Notes: generated by a model from the sequence alone, not told the origin. Positions 19,095-28,458 are shown, counted from the first letter of the stretch. The stretch: DNA of 64,000 bases from CAVSWN01 sp963770995 (GCA_963770995.1 CAVYRS010000001.1:2108001-2172000), one strand, 5' to 3'. A program made the numbers and translations.

Positions 19095-20072
19095 CTATTT
19101 CGCCATGTCCTTCGCCCGCGCGCCGCGCAGGATGCCCTCGACCGCGCGGTTCCCCTCGTGACAGGCGTACTCGTAGATCTGGTATGACGAATCCCGGTGG
19201 AGCGGTATCGACACCGTCCACGGCCGGGTGAACATCTTCGGGTCGTCGAGCGTCGCTTGGTACTCGATGGTGTTGGCGTCGATCGGCGTAAAACGTTCGA
19301 CGACGTGGAGTGAGGCCGTCTGCGGAACGCCTTTGATGCGCCCGGCCGCCGCCTGCGTCGCGATCCATCCCTTGTCGTTGTAGTTCGTCGTGTCGACGAC
19401 GAGCGTGTTCTGTTCCCAACGGCCGCGCGAGTCGCCGTTCCACAAGCGCACGGACGCGGGCGGATGCGGGCTGCCGTCGATGGGAATGATCCGCGCTTCG
19501 TGAATCATCTCGTAATGGATGACGACATAGCCGGGCGTCTGGACGATCTGATACGCGTTGTTGTACCCCGCGGGGAACATGCCACCCGGCACACCGCGCG
19601 TAATGCAGCGATCCCACACGCTGAGAAACTCGTACGAGTCTCCCTCGTGCTCGCTGGCATGTTTGCGCGCGGCTTCCGCCTCGGGGCGGAGCGGCACGCG
19701 GCCGTCCGGTGGATCGATCACCAGCGACGTGCGCCTCGTTGTGACGACGCGTTCGCCCGAATCGAACCAGACCTGGTTGTAGCTGCCGACGTCGCCGGGA
19801 CGCGCCGGCGCACTGTCGGCGTCGCGCCGGCCGGCCGCCTGCCGCTCGAAGGCTTCGGCCTCCGCGGGCGTCAAGAAGGCTTTGTCGCCCAGACTCGCCG
19901 GCCGTTCGAACGGCGTGATCGTGGCGTTGGTCCAGATCCCCTGCAGGTTGGGTTGGCCGTCGGGCGTTCGCGGCGGAGTCCACGCGTTTGGCGCGCGAGT
20001 CGATTGCGGAGCGGCCGCGGCTCCAGCGAGCGCGGTCAGCACGACGAGGGCCAGCCCAACGTTTCGGTGCAT
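19095..20072 (-). CDS. Secreted protein of a widespread acidobacterial family, function unknown
   Basis: 325 residues from MHRNVGLALVVL, whose signal peptide ends near GAAAAPQ; the frame is open 8 codons further up without a signal. The mature part opens with PDGQPNLQGIWTNATITPFERP and has conserved Trp/Asn/Tyr boxes (WDRCITRGVPGGMFPAGYNN; VDTTNYNDKGW). Proteins of this build are abundant in Acidobacteriota but I know of no assigned reaction. The neighbour downstream on the plus strand is unrelated, so a single-gene unit is likely. Confidence 0.75.
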   Translation of the reverse strand: MHRNVGLALVVLTALAGAAAAPQSTRAPNAWTPPRTPDGQPNLQGIWTNATITPFERPASLGDKAFLTPAEAEAFERQAAGRRDADSAPARPGDVGSYNQVWFDSGERVVTTRRTSLVIDPPDGRVPLRPEAEAARKHASEHEGDSYEFLSVWDRCITRGVPGGMFPAGYNNAYQIVQTPGYVVIHYEMIHEARIIPIDGSPHPPASVRLWNGDSRGRWEQNTLVVDTTNYNDKGWIATQAAAGRIKGVPQTASLHVVERFTPIDANTIEYQATLDDPKMFTRPWTVSIPLHRDSSYQIYEYACHEGNRAVEGILRGARAKDMAK

Positions 20073-20117
20073 CGGTCCTCCCGGAGCGCGGCCCATACGA
20101 TACCACCGTCGCGGACC

Positions 20118-20321
20118 TCATTGACGGGTCAGCGTCGAGCCCGCGATGAACGGCCGCCGACCGTCGCACGGATCCGCGAGCAATGTGAATTGGACGGTGT
20201 TACAGCTGTTGCCGAAGGTAATCGTGTAATTGCTGGGGCTGCTCGGTCCGCTGCCGCCACAGCCCCATGCGAGCGTGACCACGAAAATCGCCGCCAGTGT
20301 GGTCCCTGCTCTCGATGTCAT
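20118..20321 (-). CDS. Small lipoprotein
   Basis: 67 residues. The signal sequence (TTLAAIFVVTLAWG) ends at a lipobox-like AWGC, followed by GGSGPSSPS, a Ser/Gly/Pro linker usual after the lipidated Cys in this group. The remaining 40 residues contain two Cys (NSCNTVQ and ADPCDG) that may form a disulfide. It lies between two minus-strand genes. The role is unknown. Confidence 0.65.
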   Translation of the reverse strand: MTSRAGTTLAAIFVVTLAWGCGGSGPSSPSNYTITFGNSCNTVQFTLLADPCDGRRPFIAGSTLTRQ

Positions 20322-20403
20322 AAGTGCCTCCTGCCTTCCGCGCTATACGCGCGGTTCGGGCAAGAGTTGGGTCAGGGCAGGAGAAAAGCGCTCGGCGGCG
20401 GGA

Positions 20404-21624
20404 TCACCAGGCGTAGTCGAGGCCGATGATCGGCGTGAAACGATCGCTCAGGCCGCCGCTCTTCGCAGGAACCATACCTGTGACGGTCACAAGCAGGTTG
20501 CCCCACACGTTGATCTTGCCCGTCATCGCCACCGTTACTGTATCTGCTCTTGCCACCAGCGGCTTCATACCCCCGTTTTGTTCGGTGCTGGTTGGTATCG
20601 TCTGGTTGAGTCTCTGTCGAATCTCGGTTCGCTGCATCTGGACATCCGTTGCCAGTGTCAACCGTTTCAGCACCGCCTTGTCGATTCCGCCCAACACGAA
20701 AAAGCCTCCAAACGGTCCGCAGGCATTGTCTGGCGTCTTGTTGCACCCGAGAGTAGCGAAGCCGATGTTCACGTGTGTGTTGACGATGGCCGAACTGCCC
20801 GAGGCGATCACCTGGAATTTGAGGCCAGCCGCACCGAGTTCGTTCCCGCTGTGAAGTCTCGCGTCTGTGGCAAACGCCAGACCGCCGGCGGATCGCTGCA
20901 CCAGGTTCACCTTCGCCCTGATCACCGGATCGCCGAGGCCTTCGGCGCGGGCCACGACTGTGTTCGTTCCTTGCGACAGCAGGGGCCCGTTTGCCCCACC
21001 CCGGCGGAGCGTGTAGGCGAGCGATCCGTCCAAGGCGACGGACACGAACGGCATGAACACGCCCACGTCGATCCAGGACGTGACGCCGAAATTCAGGAAA
21101 ACGGTTCTGAGCGAAATGTCCGCCTTGGAAAGAGAAACACGCTCCTGCAGGCGGAGCGGCGCGCTGCCCGGGATCTGTCCGATGGATTCGATGGCAGCCG
21201 TCGACATCGGCTGCCCATTCAGCTTGTCGAACGTGAATCGCTGATAGGCGAACCCGAAACTTACCTTGCCACGGCCGACGGTATTCGAGCGCTCTCCCAC
21301 CTGTGAACCGAACGAATCTGCAGAGCGGCTCCACGTGCCAAGCGCCGAATCATAGGTGTATGTGAACCCGCCGGCGTTGCTGGCGGTCGGCAGGTTGGCA
21401 ATCTCGGCCACGAGCAACGAATTCAGCACGAGCGCCCCTCCGTAGCTGCCCGCCGTCAGCGTCGGCCCGCCGTTGGACTGCACATCGCGCGTGGCCGGCG
21501 CGTACAGCGTTCGAAAGAATGCACCAACGCCACCCGTCGGCGTGGCAGGCGTCTGCGCGCTCGCCACCCGCGCGAACACGGTCAGCGTGAAGAACGCGGC
21601 CGCTGCGACGCGACGATACGGCAT
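20404..21624 (-). CDS. Outer-membrane beta-barrel, transporter-like (MetA-pathway type)
   Basis: 406 residues from MPYRRVAAAAFFTL, with a signal peptide ending at ARVASAQ; this ATG is preferred over one 21 codons upstream because the signal peptide starts there. The mature protein has alternating strands (GKVSFGFAYQRFTFDKLNG; SLRTVFLNFGVTSWIDVGVF) and ends in DYAW, a terminal aromatic residue typical of outer-membrane proteins. It resembles the phenol-degradation MetA-like barrel family. The substrate is unknown. It lies 13 bases after the NTF2-containing kinase gene on the same strand, so they are probably co-transcribed. Confidence 0.75.
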   Translation of the reverse strand: MPYRRVAAAAFFTLTVFARVASAQTPATPTGGVGAFFRTLYAPATRDVQSNGGPTLTAGSYGGALVLNSLLVAEIANLPTASNAGGFTYTYDSALGTWSRSADSFGSQVGERSNTVGRGKVSFGFAYQRFTFDKLNGQPMSTAAIESIGQIPGSAPLRLQERVSLSKADISLRTVFLNFGVTSWIDVGVFMPFVSVALDGSLAYTLRRGGANGPLLSQGTNTVVARAEGLGDPVIRAKVNLVQRSAGGLAFATDARLHSGNELGAAGLKFQVIASGSSAIVNTHVNIGFATLGCNKTPDNACGPFGGFFVLGGIDKAVLKRLTLATDVQMQRTEIRQRLNQTIPTSTEQNGGMKPLVARADTVTVAMTGKINVWGNLLVTVTGMVPAKSGGLSDRFTPIIGLDYAW

Positions 21625-21637
21625 GGCGTTACATCCT

Positions 21638-23944
21638 CTACCGCGAGGCGGGCGCGCCGCCAGCCGGTTTGGTGACGGTCCACGCACCGCCCACCTTTTG
21701 CAGCTCGAACGAAATATCGTCTGACGTGTTCAACGGCCGACCGGCCTTCGGGACGAACCTCCGAGCAACCCGGCCCCGTACCGTGGCGGTGGACCCGGCC
21801 ACCGAGATCGATAGGTTCTGGAATTCAAGCGCATAGGACTTGTAGTCTCGAAAATCAGCTGCGAGTTTCCGCTCCTGCGCAGCCGTCAGGAAGCGCACCA
21901 CGCGCTTCACGGCCGGCGCGTCAAGACGCTCGTAGGCGGACTTGTACTCTGCAAGGACGGCGCGGATGGCGGCTTCGTCCGCGGCGCGCAGTGCAGCGGC
22001 GTTCTCGGCGTCGTTCGATGGTCTCGGAGCTGGCGCCGGTGGAGTCGCCGGAGGCGGTTCGGCAGGGCCGATCGCCGGACTCGACCCAATGCCGTTCTCA
22101 CTGGGAACCGCTGCAGCCGGCGGCACAGGCCCTGGCGCTCTCTCCACCGGGTTCGTGCTTTCGGGCGGCGTCGGTGGAGCTGGGCTCACCACAGCTGGCG
22201 TATTCGGGGGGGATGCCGCAGTGGGTGCATGTGGGGGCTGTTGGCCCGGTCCGGTGTCGCGCTGCGTCGTCGCGTCCGCGGGTCGATCGATCGGCGGAAC
22301 CGGCGCCTGCACCGGCGGCTTCGCTCCCGAATCACCCGGTGCGTTGCCGTTGGGATCGGCCGGAGCGGATGAATCCGGCAGTGAAGGCACCAACGGTAAC
22401 TCCACGCCGGGCGCGACAGTGGCAGGTGGTTCCGGCCGATCGCGCCAGAGTCGTGGAAGCAACAGAGAACCGGCAGCGAGGACAACGACGGCGGCAGCGA
22501 CCGCGCGCCGCCTGGAGCCGACTCGCGGCGTTTTCACACTCCCCACATCGAGCGAGGATTGGAGGAATGTCGTCGATGAAGGAGCAGATGCTTCGACAGC
22601 GACATCGAGCGTCGGCACCAGCGCGGCTTTGGTCTCAGTCTCGACCTCGACCCGGCCGTCGATGACGGCCTCCATGCGCTCCTGTGTTTCGGTCAGTCCG
22701 CGGCGCGCGTCGTCAACGGCCGCTCGCAAGGCGATAGCTTCCGGCGAAGTCGAATTGAGCGACAGCGCCCGGTCGACGATCAACGACGCCGCAGTCAGCG
22801 CGCCTCGCGACAGCTCATCGTGACCGTCGGCGACCCATCGCTCGATCTGTTGCCGCTCGAGCGCGGACCGGGCCGCATCGGCCAGCGCCGCCGCTTCATC
22901 GTGCCCGGGATCGAGCACCAACGCGCGCTCGCACTCTCTGAACGCATCGTCGTACCCGCGACGCTCCATGGCCGCATGCGCGCGAGTGAGATGCGCGTGA
23001 ATTTCTTCGGCCCGAATCCGAAGCAGCTCCACGCGCTGCCTGGCGCGTTTCGGCGTCTCGACTTTGTCAGCGAGCGACGGAACCACGTCGGTGTCGAGGT
23101 CGGCCGAGTCGTTGATCTGCCGCTGTTCGAGTCGAAGGCGGACCGTGGCGATCTCCTGCGCCAGCGCCAGACAGTCGGCATACCGGCTGTCCGCTTTCTT
23201 CGCGAGGCAGCGGCCGACGATCGCCACGAGTTGAGGGTCGATGTCCTGGACGATGTGATCGAGTGGCCGCGGATCCCGATGCAGAATCTTGGTGAGAATG
23301 CCGTCGGCGACTCCACCGGGGAAGGCCCGCCGGTACGACAGCAACTCGTAGAAGAGCGCGCCCAGAGAAAAGATGTCGGCGCGCGCGTCAATCGGCAGGC
23401 CTTCCATCTGCTCGGGCGCCATGTAGTTCAAAGTCCCGACGATTCCGCCGAGAGTCAAACCGGCCATGCCGAGCCGGGCGATGCCAAAATCGAGGATCTT
23501 GACAGCATCGCCTTCGTCCACCATTACGTTGGCGGGCTTGATGTCGCGATGAATGATGCCGGCGCGATGGGCGTACTGCAGCCCGACGCACAGGTCCTCC
23601 ATCCAGCGAAGCCGTCGTATGACAGACAGGGTCGCCTGCCGATGAATCATGTCGGCGAGCGTTTCGCCCTCGACGTACTGCATGGCGATGAACGGCTGCC
23701 CGTCCTGTTCGCCGACATCGAAGATCGTGACGATGTTGGGATGGTGGAGGCGGCCGGCGGATCGCGCCTCGCGCATGAACCGCTCGCGAGACGTCGCCGA
23801 TTCGACCCCTTCGCGCATCAACTTGATGGCGACGAGGCGGTCGATCATCGGATCCCGCGCCAGCCAGAGCACACCCATACCGCCGGCGCCGATGGTGCGC
23901 AGAATTTCGTAGCGGCCGATCACACGGTGAACGGTATCCGTCAC
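21638..23944 (-). CDS. Transmembrane Ser/Thr protein kinase with NTF2-like C-terminal domain
   Basis: 768 residues from a GTG giving VTDTVHRVIGRYEILR, chosen because kinases of this type begin close to IGRYEI; the open frame extends 60 codons upstream through low-complexity sequence. Kinase motifs: GAGGMGVLWLARD, VAIKLM, IIHRDIKPANVM, DFGIARLG and NYMAPEQM. A TPR-like helical part (about 330-480) precedes a membrane helix near 520 (AAVVVLAAGSLLL), a Pro-rich linker and a SnoaL/NTF2-like domain (about 655-765: AIRAVLAEYKSAYERLDAPA). The outer NTF2-like fold could sense a ligand. It heads the unit with the barrel gene. Confidence 0.9.
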   Translation of the reverse strand: MTDTVHRVIGRYEILRTIGAGGMGVLWLARDPMIDRLVAIKLMREGVESATSRERFMREARSAGRLHHPNIVTIFDVGEQDGQPFIAMQYVEGETLADMIHRQATLSVIRRLRWMEDLCVGLQYAHRAGIIHRDIKPANVMVDEGDAVKILDFGIARLGMAGLTLGGIVGTLNYMAPEQMEGLPIDARADIFSLGALFYELLSYRRAFPGGVADGILTKILHRDPRPLDHIVQDIDPQLVAIVGRCLAKKADSRYADCLALAQEIATVRLRLEQRQINDSADLDTDVVPSLADKVETPKRARQRVELLRIRAEEIHAHLTRAHAAMERRGYDDAFRECERALVLDPGHDEAAALADAARSALERQQIERWVADGHDELSRGALTAASLIVDRALSLNSTSPEAIALRAAVDDARRGLTETQERMEAVIDGRVEVETETKAALVPTLDVAVEASAPSSTTFLQSSLDVGSVKTPRVGSRRRAVAAAVVVLAAGSLLLPRLWRDRPEPPATVAPGVELPLVPSLPDSSAPADPNGNAPGDSGAKPPVQAPVPPIDRPADATTQRDTGPGQQPPHAPTAASPPNTPAVVSPAPPTPPESTNPVERAPGPVPPAAAVPSENGIGSSPAIGPAEPPPATPPAPAPRPSNDAENAAALRAADEAAIRAVLAEYKSAYERLDAPAVKRVVRFLTAAQERKLAADFRDYKSYALEFQNLSISVAGSTATVRGRVARRFVPKAGRPLNTSDDISFELQKVGGAWTVTKPAGGAPASR

Positions 23945-24092
23945 GAGCCCTGACGGCAGTCCTGCCCTCGATTCGTTGGGAGTAAGGAGCCGGCCCCATT
24001 GTAGCCCGTGGTGGATTCGCCGCCGACCCGCGGCATCCCCGCGGTCCGCCACGGCGGAGCCGCGGGCCGTGGCTGCAGCGGTTTCGAAATCG

Positions 24093-24151
24093 GTGTAGCG
24101 CGGGGCTTCAGCCCCGCGAAGCAACGCGGCCCTGAAAGGGCCGCGCTACAC
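24093..24151. repeat. REP-like hairpin pair (family A), inverted copy
   Basis: GTAG (24095-24098), hairpin 24099-24118 (CGCGGGGC-TTCA-GCCCCGCG), 6-base gap, hairpin 24125-24145 (CGCGGCCCT-GAA-AGGGCCGCG), CTAC (24146-24149). It is the reverse complement in order and nearly in sequence of 2563-2621. It lies between the kinase gene and a permease remnant. Confidence 0.8.
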
Positions 24152-24165
24152 GGAAACCGAAAAGG

Positions 24166-24290
24166 CTAGGTGACCCGCAGCGCCTCGGTAGGCTCGATGC
24201 GCAGTGCGCGCCGCAGCGGCACGCTGCACGCAGCCGCGGCGACGATCAGCACGAAGGCCGCGACTGCGGCCGCCACCGTGTTGAGCTCAG
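24166..24290 (-). pseudogene. 3' remnant of an ABC-type permease (FtsX/ADOP family)
   Basis: About 40 residues before TAG: ELNTVAAAVAAFVLIVAAAA and then CSVPLRRALRIEPTEALRVT. A final membrane helix followed by an R-R-A-x-R-x-x-P-x-E-A-L-R ending is the signature C-terminus of acidobacterial ADOP/MacB-type permeases. Upstream, the frame ends in the rhamnose mutarotase gene instead of the rest of a permease. The remainder (over 700 residues in the family) is gone. The breakpoint coincides with the mutarotase 3' end. Confidence 0.6.
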
Positions 24291-24619
24291 GTCGCGCCCT
24301 CGTCCCGGCGTTCGACGTGGAACACCTCCACGAGGTCGCGCGACACGGGGCTGTCGTCCGGATTGGACGGCATCAACTCCCGCATCTGCTGCCACCAGCG
24401 CCGGCACACCGCCGTGTCCGCGATCGCCTTCCACCGTTCCTCGCTGTCGACCTCTGCGTAGGCGAAGAGATCGCTCGCGATCGGGTCGAGATAAATGGAA
24501 TAGGTCCTCACGCCGTGAGCGAGGAGAACATCTTCCAACTCCGCCCAGATCGGTTGGTGCCGCCGGGCGTATTCGTCATGGCTGTCCGGGTGGACCGACA
24601 TCCTGAACGCTTTTCGCAT
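24287..24619 (-). CDS. rhaM: L-rhamnose mutarotase, copy 1
   Basis: 110 residues, the family length. It aligns along its whole length with E. coli RhaM as I remember it (RKAFRMSVHPDSHDEYARRH; SEERWKAIADTAVCRRWW; NPDDSPVSRDL). The catalytic-type His21, Tyr and Trp residues are present. The enzyme interconverts alpha and beta anomers of L-rhamnose in the cytoplasm. A copy with 7 amino-acid differences lies at 28459-28791. No rhamnose kinase, isomerase or aldolase is adjacent. The nearest sugar enzyme is the GH127 gene beyond copy 2. Confidence 0.9.
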   Translation of the reverse strand: MRKAFRMSVHPDSHDEYARRHQPIWAELEDVLLAHGVRTYSIYLDPIASDLFAYAEVDSEERWKAIADTAVCRRWWQQMRELMPSNPDDSPVSRDLVEVFHVERRDEGAT

Positions 24620-24713
24620 CGTCTCTTATCCATGCGCCGCTGACGCGCGAGCGGCGGCGTCGATCAGAGAGTTCGTGCGGACGGGGCCGGCCGGTGCGTC
24701 GCAAGCCGGCTGC

Positions 24714-25829
24714 TTATTCCGGCGCACCCTGGAGCAGCGGTTCGAACGCAGGCGTCTGTGCGCCGTTCTCCGTGCACAGCGCGTAGGTGCTCTCGCCCGC
24801 GGCGTACATGGCAACGCCGGCGTACTCGCCCTTCTTGTTCAACGCGAAGAACCGGATGTTGAAGTTTGGCTCTCCGCGCGTGTTGAGCAGGCGCTTCTCG
24901 ACGGTGTTCGTCTTGATCCGGCGCAGCCCGTCGAGGCCGGCATCCTTCGGGTGCATGCCGCGGCGCATGTTCTCCACGATCAGGAACGACGTGAGGTTGT
25001 ACAGGTTCGCCTCTCCGCGTCCGGTCGAACCAGCCGCGCCGACTTCGTTGTCGACGTAGAGGCCGGCGCCGAGGATCGGCGAATCGCCGGCGCGGCCCGG
25101 GATCTTCCACGCCAGGCCGCTCGTCGTCGTGACACCGCAGATGTCGCCGTTGGGACCGATGCCGTCACAGTTGATCGTGCCCCAGAAGCTGCCCTCTGGA
25201 ATGAGCCCCTCGCGGACCATCTGGAGCCCGACGCGCTGCGCTTCCGAGACGCGTTTTTTCGGGTCGAGATAGTGCTCCGGATCCACGCGGCGCTTCCATT
25301 CGAGCCACAGCCGGCGCGATTTCTCGGTATTCAGATCCTCGATGGTGAAGCCCATCGAGCGGGCGAAGTCCTGCGCACCCTTGCCGACGAGCAGATGATG
25401 ATCGGTGTTGTCGGCCACGGCCTTCGCGACGAGCGACGGCGTCCGCACGCCCTCGAGAGCCGCAACGCCGCCGGCGCGCCGCTTCGGACCATGCATGCAG
25501 CACGAGTCGAGCTGCACCACGCCCTCCGCGTTCGGCAGCCCGCCGTAGCCGATACCGGTCTCCTCCGGATCGAGCTCGGGGATGTTGACGCCGGCGATCA
25601 GCGCATCGAGCACGTCCGCGCCGGACGTGATCATCGCAAACGCCCTTTCGACGCAGGTTTGCGTGCCGCCGTTGCGGAACTTCGCGCCGCTCATGTCGGC
25701 GATCACCACCGGTTTGACCGTGCGCCGCGTCATCATCGTCGGCGCCTGGCCGAGTGCCGGGCGCGCCGCGACGACCGCGGCCGTTGAGACGGTGGAAACG
25801 AACGCGCGCCTGCTGATACGTGCGGGCAT
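24714..25829 (-). CDS. Glycosylasparaginase (N4-(beta-N-acetylglucosaminyl)-L-asparaginase)
   Basis: 371 residues. A twin-arginine-type signal is present (ISRRAFVSTVSTAAVVAA), so export is likely. The Ntn-hydrolase self-cleavage site is clear: GDICGVTTTSGLAWK near residue 230, where the Thr after Gly-Val becomes the nucleophile, followed by GDSPILGAGLYVDNEVGAAG. The enzyme cleaves the GlcNAc-Asn bond of glycopeptides. In bacteria it is used to scavenge N-glycans. It stands alone between the mutarotase and a divergent PhoX-like gene. Confidence 0.92.
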   Translation of the reverse strand: MPARISRRAFVSTVSTAAVVAARPALGQAPTMMTRRTVKPVVIADMSGAKFRNGGTQTCVERAFAMITSGADVLDALIAGVNIPELDPEETGIGYGGLPNAEGVVQLDSCCMHGPKRRAGGVAALEGVRTPSLVAKAVADNTDHHLLVGKGAQDFARSMGFTIEDLNTEKSRRLWLEWKRRVDPEHYLDPKKRVSEAQRVGLQMVREGLIPEGSFWGTINCDGIGPNGDICGVTTTSGLAWKIPGRAGDSPILGAGLYVDNEVGAAGSTGRGEANLYNLTSFLIVENMRRGMHPKDAGLDGLRRIKTNTVEKRLLNTRGEPNFNIRFFALNKKGEYAGVAMYAAGESTYALCTENGAQTPAFEPLLQGAPE

Positions 25830-25888
25830 CGGAGCCTCCTGTTCGAAGCGTCCTCGGACGTCGACGTCGGTAGATTCTAGCCGGGGAC

Positions 25889-25925
25889 TTCCAACTTCTA
25901 ACTGCTGACCTCTGACGTCTGACCC
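25889..25925. repeat. Degenerate CTTCTGAC-type tandem repeat
   Basis: ACTTCCAACTTCTAACTGCTGACCTCTGACGTCTGACC-like sequence in the divergent spacer between the glycosylasparaginase and PhoX genes. It is a decayed member of the TGACTTC family seen at 34816 and 41137. Confidence 0.55.
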
Positions 25926-26060
25926 TCAGTGCATCTGGAGTGCGGTTCTGTTCCAGCGTCACTCCAACTCGACCGTACTTCTTTACGAAAAGATCAAAGC
26001 GACGCAACGTGGATGAGATGTCCCGCCTTCAGACTTCCTCCGCAAAACCGAGGAGGCTGA

Positions 26061-27446
26061 ATGCACAATCACTCACGGACGCCACGTCTCGATCGCCGCT
26101 CATTCTTGACGCGTTCGGCCCTTGCGGCCGGCGCCATTACGATGGCAACACCCTTCGAGGCCCTGCTGGCTGGTGGTCCTCCGCTCGTGCGCCGAGGCCG
26201 TGGCCCGAGCCCGGACTATGGTCCGCTGCAGCCAGCGATCGACGAAACGACGGGCCTCCCCCTGTTGCTCTTGCCGCGCGCTTTTAGGTACCTGTCATTC
26301 GGCTGGACCGGCGAATTGATGAACGATGGGATTCCGACGCCTTCCGCCCACGACGGCATGGCGGCGTTTCCCGCCGGTCACGGCCGCACACGTCTTGTTC
26401 GAAATCATGAAGTCGGTGACGGCCCTGATGCGTTCGCACCGGGCCTTGCATACGACGCGCAAGCCGGAGGTGGAACGACCACCCTCGAGTTCGACACGCT
26501 CCGCGGCGAGCTCGTAGGCAGTTGGGCGAGCATCAGCGGGACGGTGCGAAATTGCGCCGGCGGTCCGACGCCTTGGGCCTCGTGGTTGACGTGCGAGGAG
26601 ACCACGCTCAGCGCGGGCGTGGGCGATCTCACCAAGAACCATGGCTACATCCTCGAGGTGCCGGCGATGGGAATGGGTATCCCGACACCGTACAAAGCGA
26701 TGGGACGGTTTTCACACGAGGCGCTTGCGGTGGATCCGGCGACCGGCTGGGTGTACGAGACGGAAGACGCCGGGAGTACTTCCGGGTTCTATCGCTTCCG
26801 TCCACACTCGCCGGCCGCCCTGGGCGACGGCGGGATTCTCGAGATGCTCGGCGTCAAAGGCATATTTCAGTTCGACACGCGCACGAACCAGACCGGGGAC
26901 TGGCACGACGTGGAGTGGCACGTCATCGACACGCCCGATCCTGATCTCGGTGCCCTCGCGCCCACGGTCTTCAGTCAAGGATTCGGCAAAGGTGCCGCTC
27001 GATTCGCGCGTCTCGAGGGTGCGTGGCCCGGACACGGCCGCATTTACTTTCTGTCGACCAGCGGCGGCAACGTCGGGCAGGGGCAGATCTTCGAATACGA
27101 TCCCGTTGAAGAACGGGTGCGGTTGTTGTTCGAGTCTCCGTCCGCAGAGGTGCTCAACGCGCCGGACAATATGTGCGTCAGCCCGCGCGGTGGGCTCGTG
27201 CTGTGCGAGGACGGCAGTGGCATAGAGTTCGTGCACGGCCTGACGACGGACGGCACGATTTTCCGCTTCATACAGAACAACGTCGATCTTCGTGACACGC
27301 CGGTTGGACCGTTCAATCAGGACTACAGGGGGAGCGAGTTCGCCGGCTCCTGCTACAGCCCGGAAGGCAAGTGGCTGTTCGTGAACATCCAGTCGCCTGG
27401 CATCTCATTCGCGATCACGGGACCCTGGGGAAGCGGGGGGATCTAG
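26061..27446 (+). CDS. PhoX-family (DUF839) exported phosphatase-like protein
   Basis: 461 residues. A Tat signal is clear (RLDRRSFLTRSALAAGA). PhoX/DUF839 features follow: LVRNHEVGDGPD near residue 115, TPWASWLTCEETT near 170, EALAVDPATGWVYETEDAGS near 215, and DNMCVSPRGGLVLCEDGSG near 370. PhoX enzymes are Ca/Fe-dependent alkaline phosphatases. The Cys and Glu of the TCEET box, which helps bind the metal cluster in PhoX, are present. The exact substrate in this subfamily is uncertain. It is divergent from the glycosylasparaginase. Confidence 0.87.
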   Translation: MHNHSRTPRLDRRSFLTRSALAAGAITMATPFEALLAGGPPLVRRGRGPSPDYGPLQPAIDETTGLPLLLLPRAFRYLSFGWTGELMNDGIPTPSAHDGMAAFPAGHGRTRLVRNHEVGDGPDAFAPGLAYDAQAGGGTTTLEFDTLRGELVGSWASISGTVRNCAGGPTPWASWLTCEETTLSAGVGDLTKNHGYILEVPAMGMGIPTPYKAMGRFSHEALAVDPATGWVYETEDAGSTSGFYRFRPHSPAALGDGGILEMLGVKGIFQFDTRTNQTGDWHDVEWHVIDTPDPDLGALAPTVFSQGFGKGAARFARLEGAWPGHGRIYFLSTSGGNVGQGQIFEYDPVEERVRLLFESPSAEVLNAPDNMCVSPRGGLVLCEDGSGIEFVHGLTTDGTIFRFIQNNVDLRDTPVGPFNQDYRGSEFAGSCYSPEGKWLFVNIQSPGISFAITGPWGSGGI

Positions 27447-27477
27447 CAGCGGGCTGCTAAGCCCCGAGCGATGAGCG

Positions 27478-27524
27478 TCGCCGACATAGACCGCGAGCAC
27501 TGGCTGTGCCGGCTATGTCGGCGA
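27478..27524. repeat. Inverted repeat, 12-base perfect arms
   Basis: TCGCCGACATAG (27478-27489) pairs perfectly with CTATGTCGGCGA (27513-27524) across a 23-base loop, 32 bases after the PhoX stop. It may be the terminator of that gene. The rest of 27447-27615 holds no gene I can support. Confidence 0.5.
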
Positions 27525-27615
27525 TGGTTGTCGCGACGTTCGTGGTCTCCCGCCCCGCGTTCGCGTTGAGCGCGCTCTTCACGAATTTTGTCGGCATCAT
27601 CCGGACGCGCTGACG

Positions 27616-28218
27616 TCAGTACTCCTGATCCGTCGTCGTGGCGTACACGCCGCTGGTCCCGACTGCCGGCAACTTGCCCATGATCTTCGCGACCGTCTTG
27701 TACACCTTCTTGTCTATGTCTTCAGCGTCCCAGTTCGAGTGGACGTGCTTGACGCCCTGGCCGCGCCACATGAGGGCGCCTGTCTTCGCGTCGACCATGT
27801 CGATGGTGATGGTGTCGTACCGCCGATCGCGCACGTCGTAGCTCGTCGCGCCCCAGCCGCCGTACCAGTACGGGGAGCCATAGCCGCCCCAGTACCCCCC
27901 GCCGTAGTACGGCCAACCCGTGTTCCAGACGGTGACTTCCTGTCGCATCTCACTCGTCCGGCGGGGCACGATGAGCACGTCAGCGTCGTGATCGACCTGT
28001 GTCAAGCCTCGCGCCGTCAGCGCCGAGGTAATCCCGGCGATCACGCGCTGGTCGACTAGGGGGTTGTCGGATTTCGTTCCCGTGTCGACCGCGAACGTGC
28101 TCACCGACGAGAAGTTCTTCGTCCGGTCGACGTCGTAGGACACTTGCTGAGCCGCGGCCGGCACTACGGCCAAGCTGACAGCCAGCGACGCGCTCGCCAT
28201 GCACAGCAGAGGTTTCAT
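27616..28218 (-). CDS. DUF4136 secreted protein
   Basis: 200 residues from MKPLLCMASASLAV. This start was chosen because it opens the signal peptide (end PAAAQQ); the frame is open 63 codons upstream without support. The DUF4136 core has VSYDVDRTKNFSSVSTFAVD, DADVLIVPRRTSE, a Tyr/Gly/Trp-rich loop (GWPYYGGGYWGGYGSPYWYG) and MVDAKTGALMWRGQG. The family comprises small lipoprotein-like envelope proteins of unknown role. No lipobox Cys is positioned at the cleavage site here, so it is probably periplasmic. Confidence 0.85.
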   Translation of the reverse strand: MKPLLCMASASLAVSLAVVPAAAQQVSYDVDRTKNFSSVSTFAVDTGTKSDNPLVDQRVIAGITSALTARGLTQVDHDADVLIVPRRTSEMRQEVTVWNTGWPYYGGGYWGGYGSPYWYGGWGATSYDVRDRRYDTITIDMVDAKTGALMWRGQGVKHVHSNWDAEDIDKKVYKTVAKIMGKLPAVGTSGVYATTTDQEY

Positions 28219-28458
28219 CGCCTTATCCTCCTGCTTCCCTTCGGGAAGCATGCGGAGCGCGATGCGGACGCGGTAGACACCGCAGAGCGGGCGTCGCGTT
28301 CCTGGAGTGGAATGGGCAATGCGTCTGCCACGGTTGTCGGCTGCGGCCGCCGAACCTCCGACGTCGCGGGACCCCATGGTCGCGGGATGTCGTGATTCGT
28401 TGCCCAAGTGTTGAGACCGGGCCGCCTTCGCTTTCGATGGTCGGTCCAGACGATCTGC

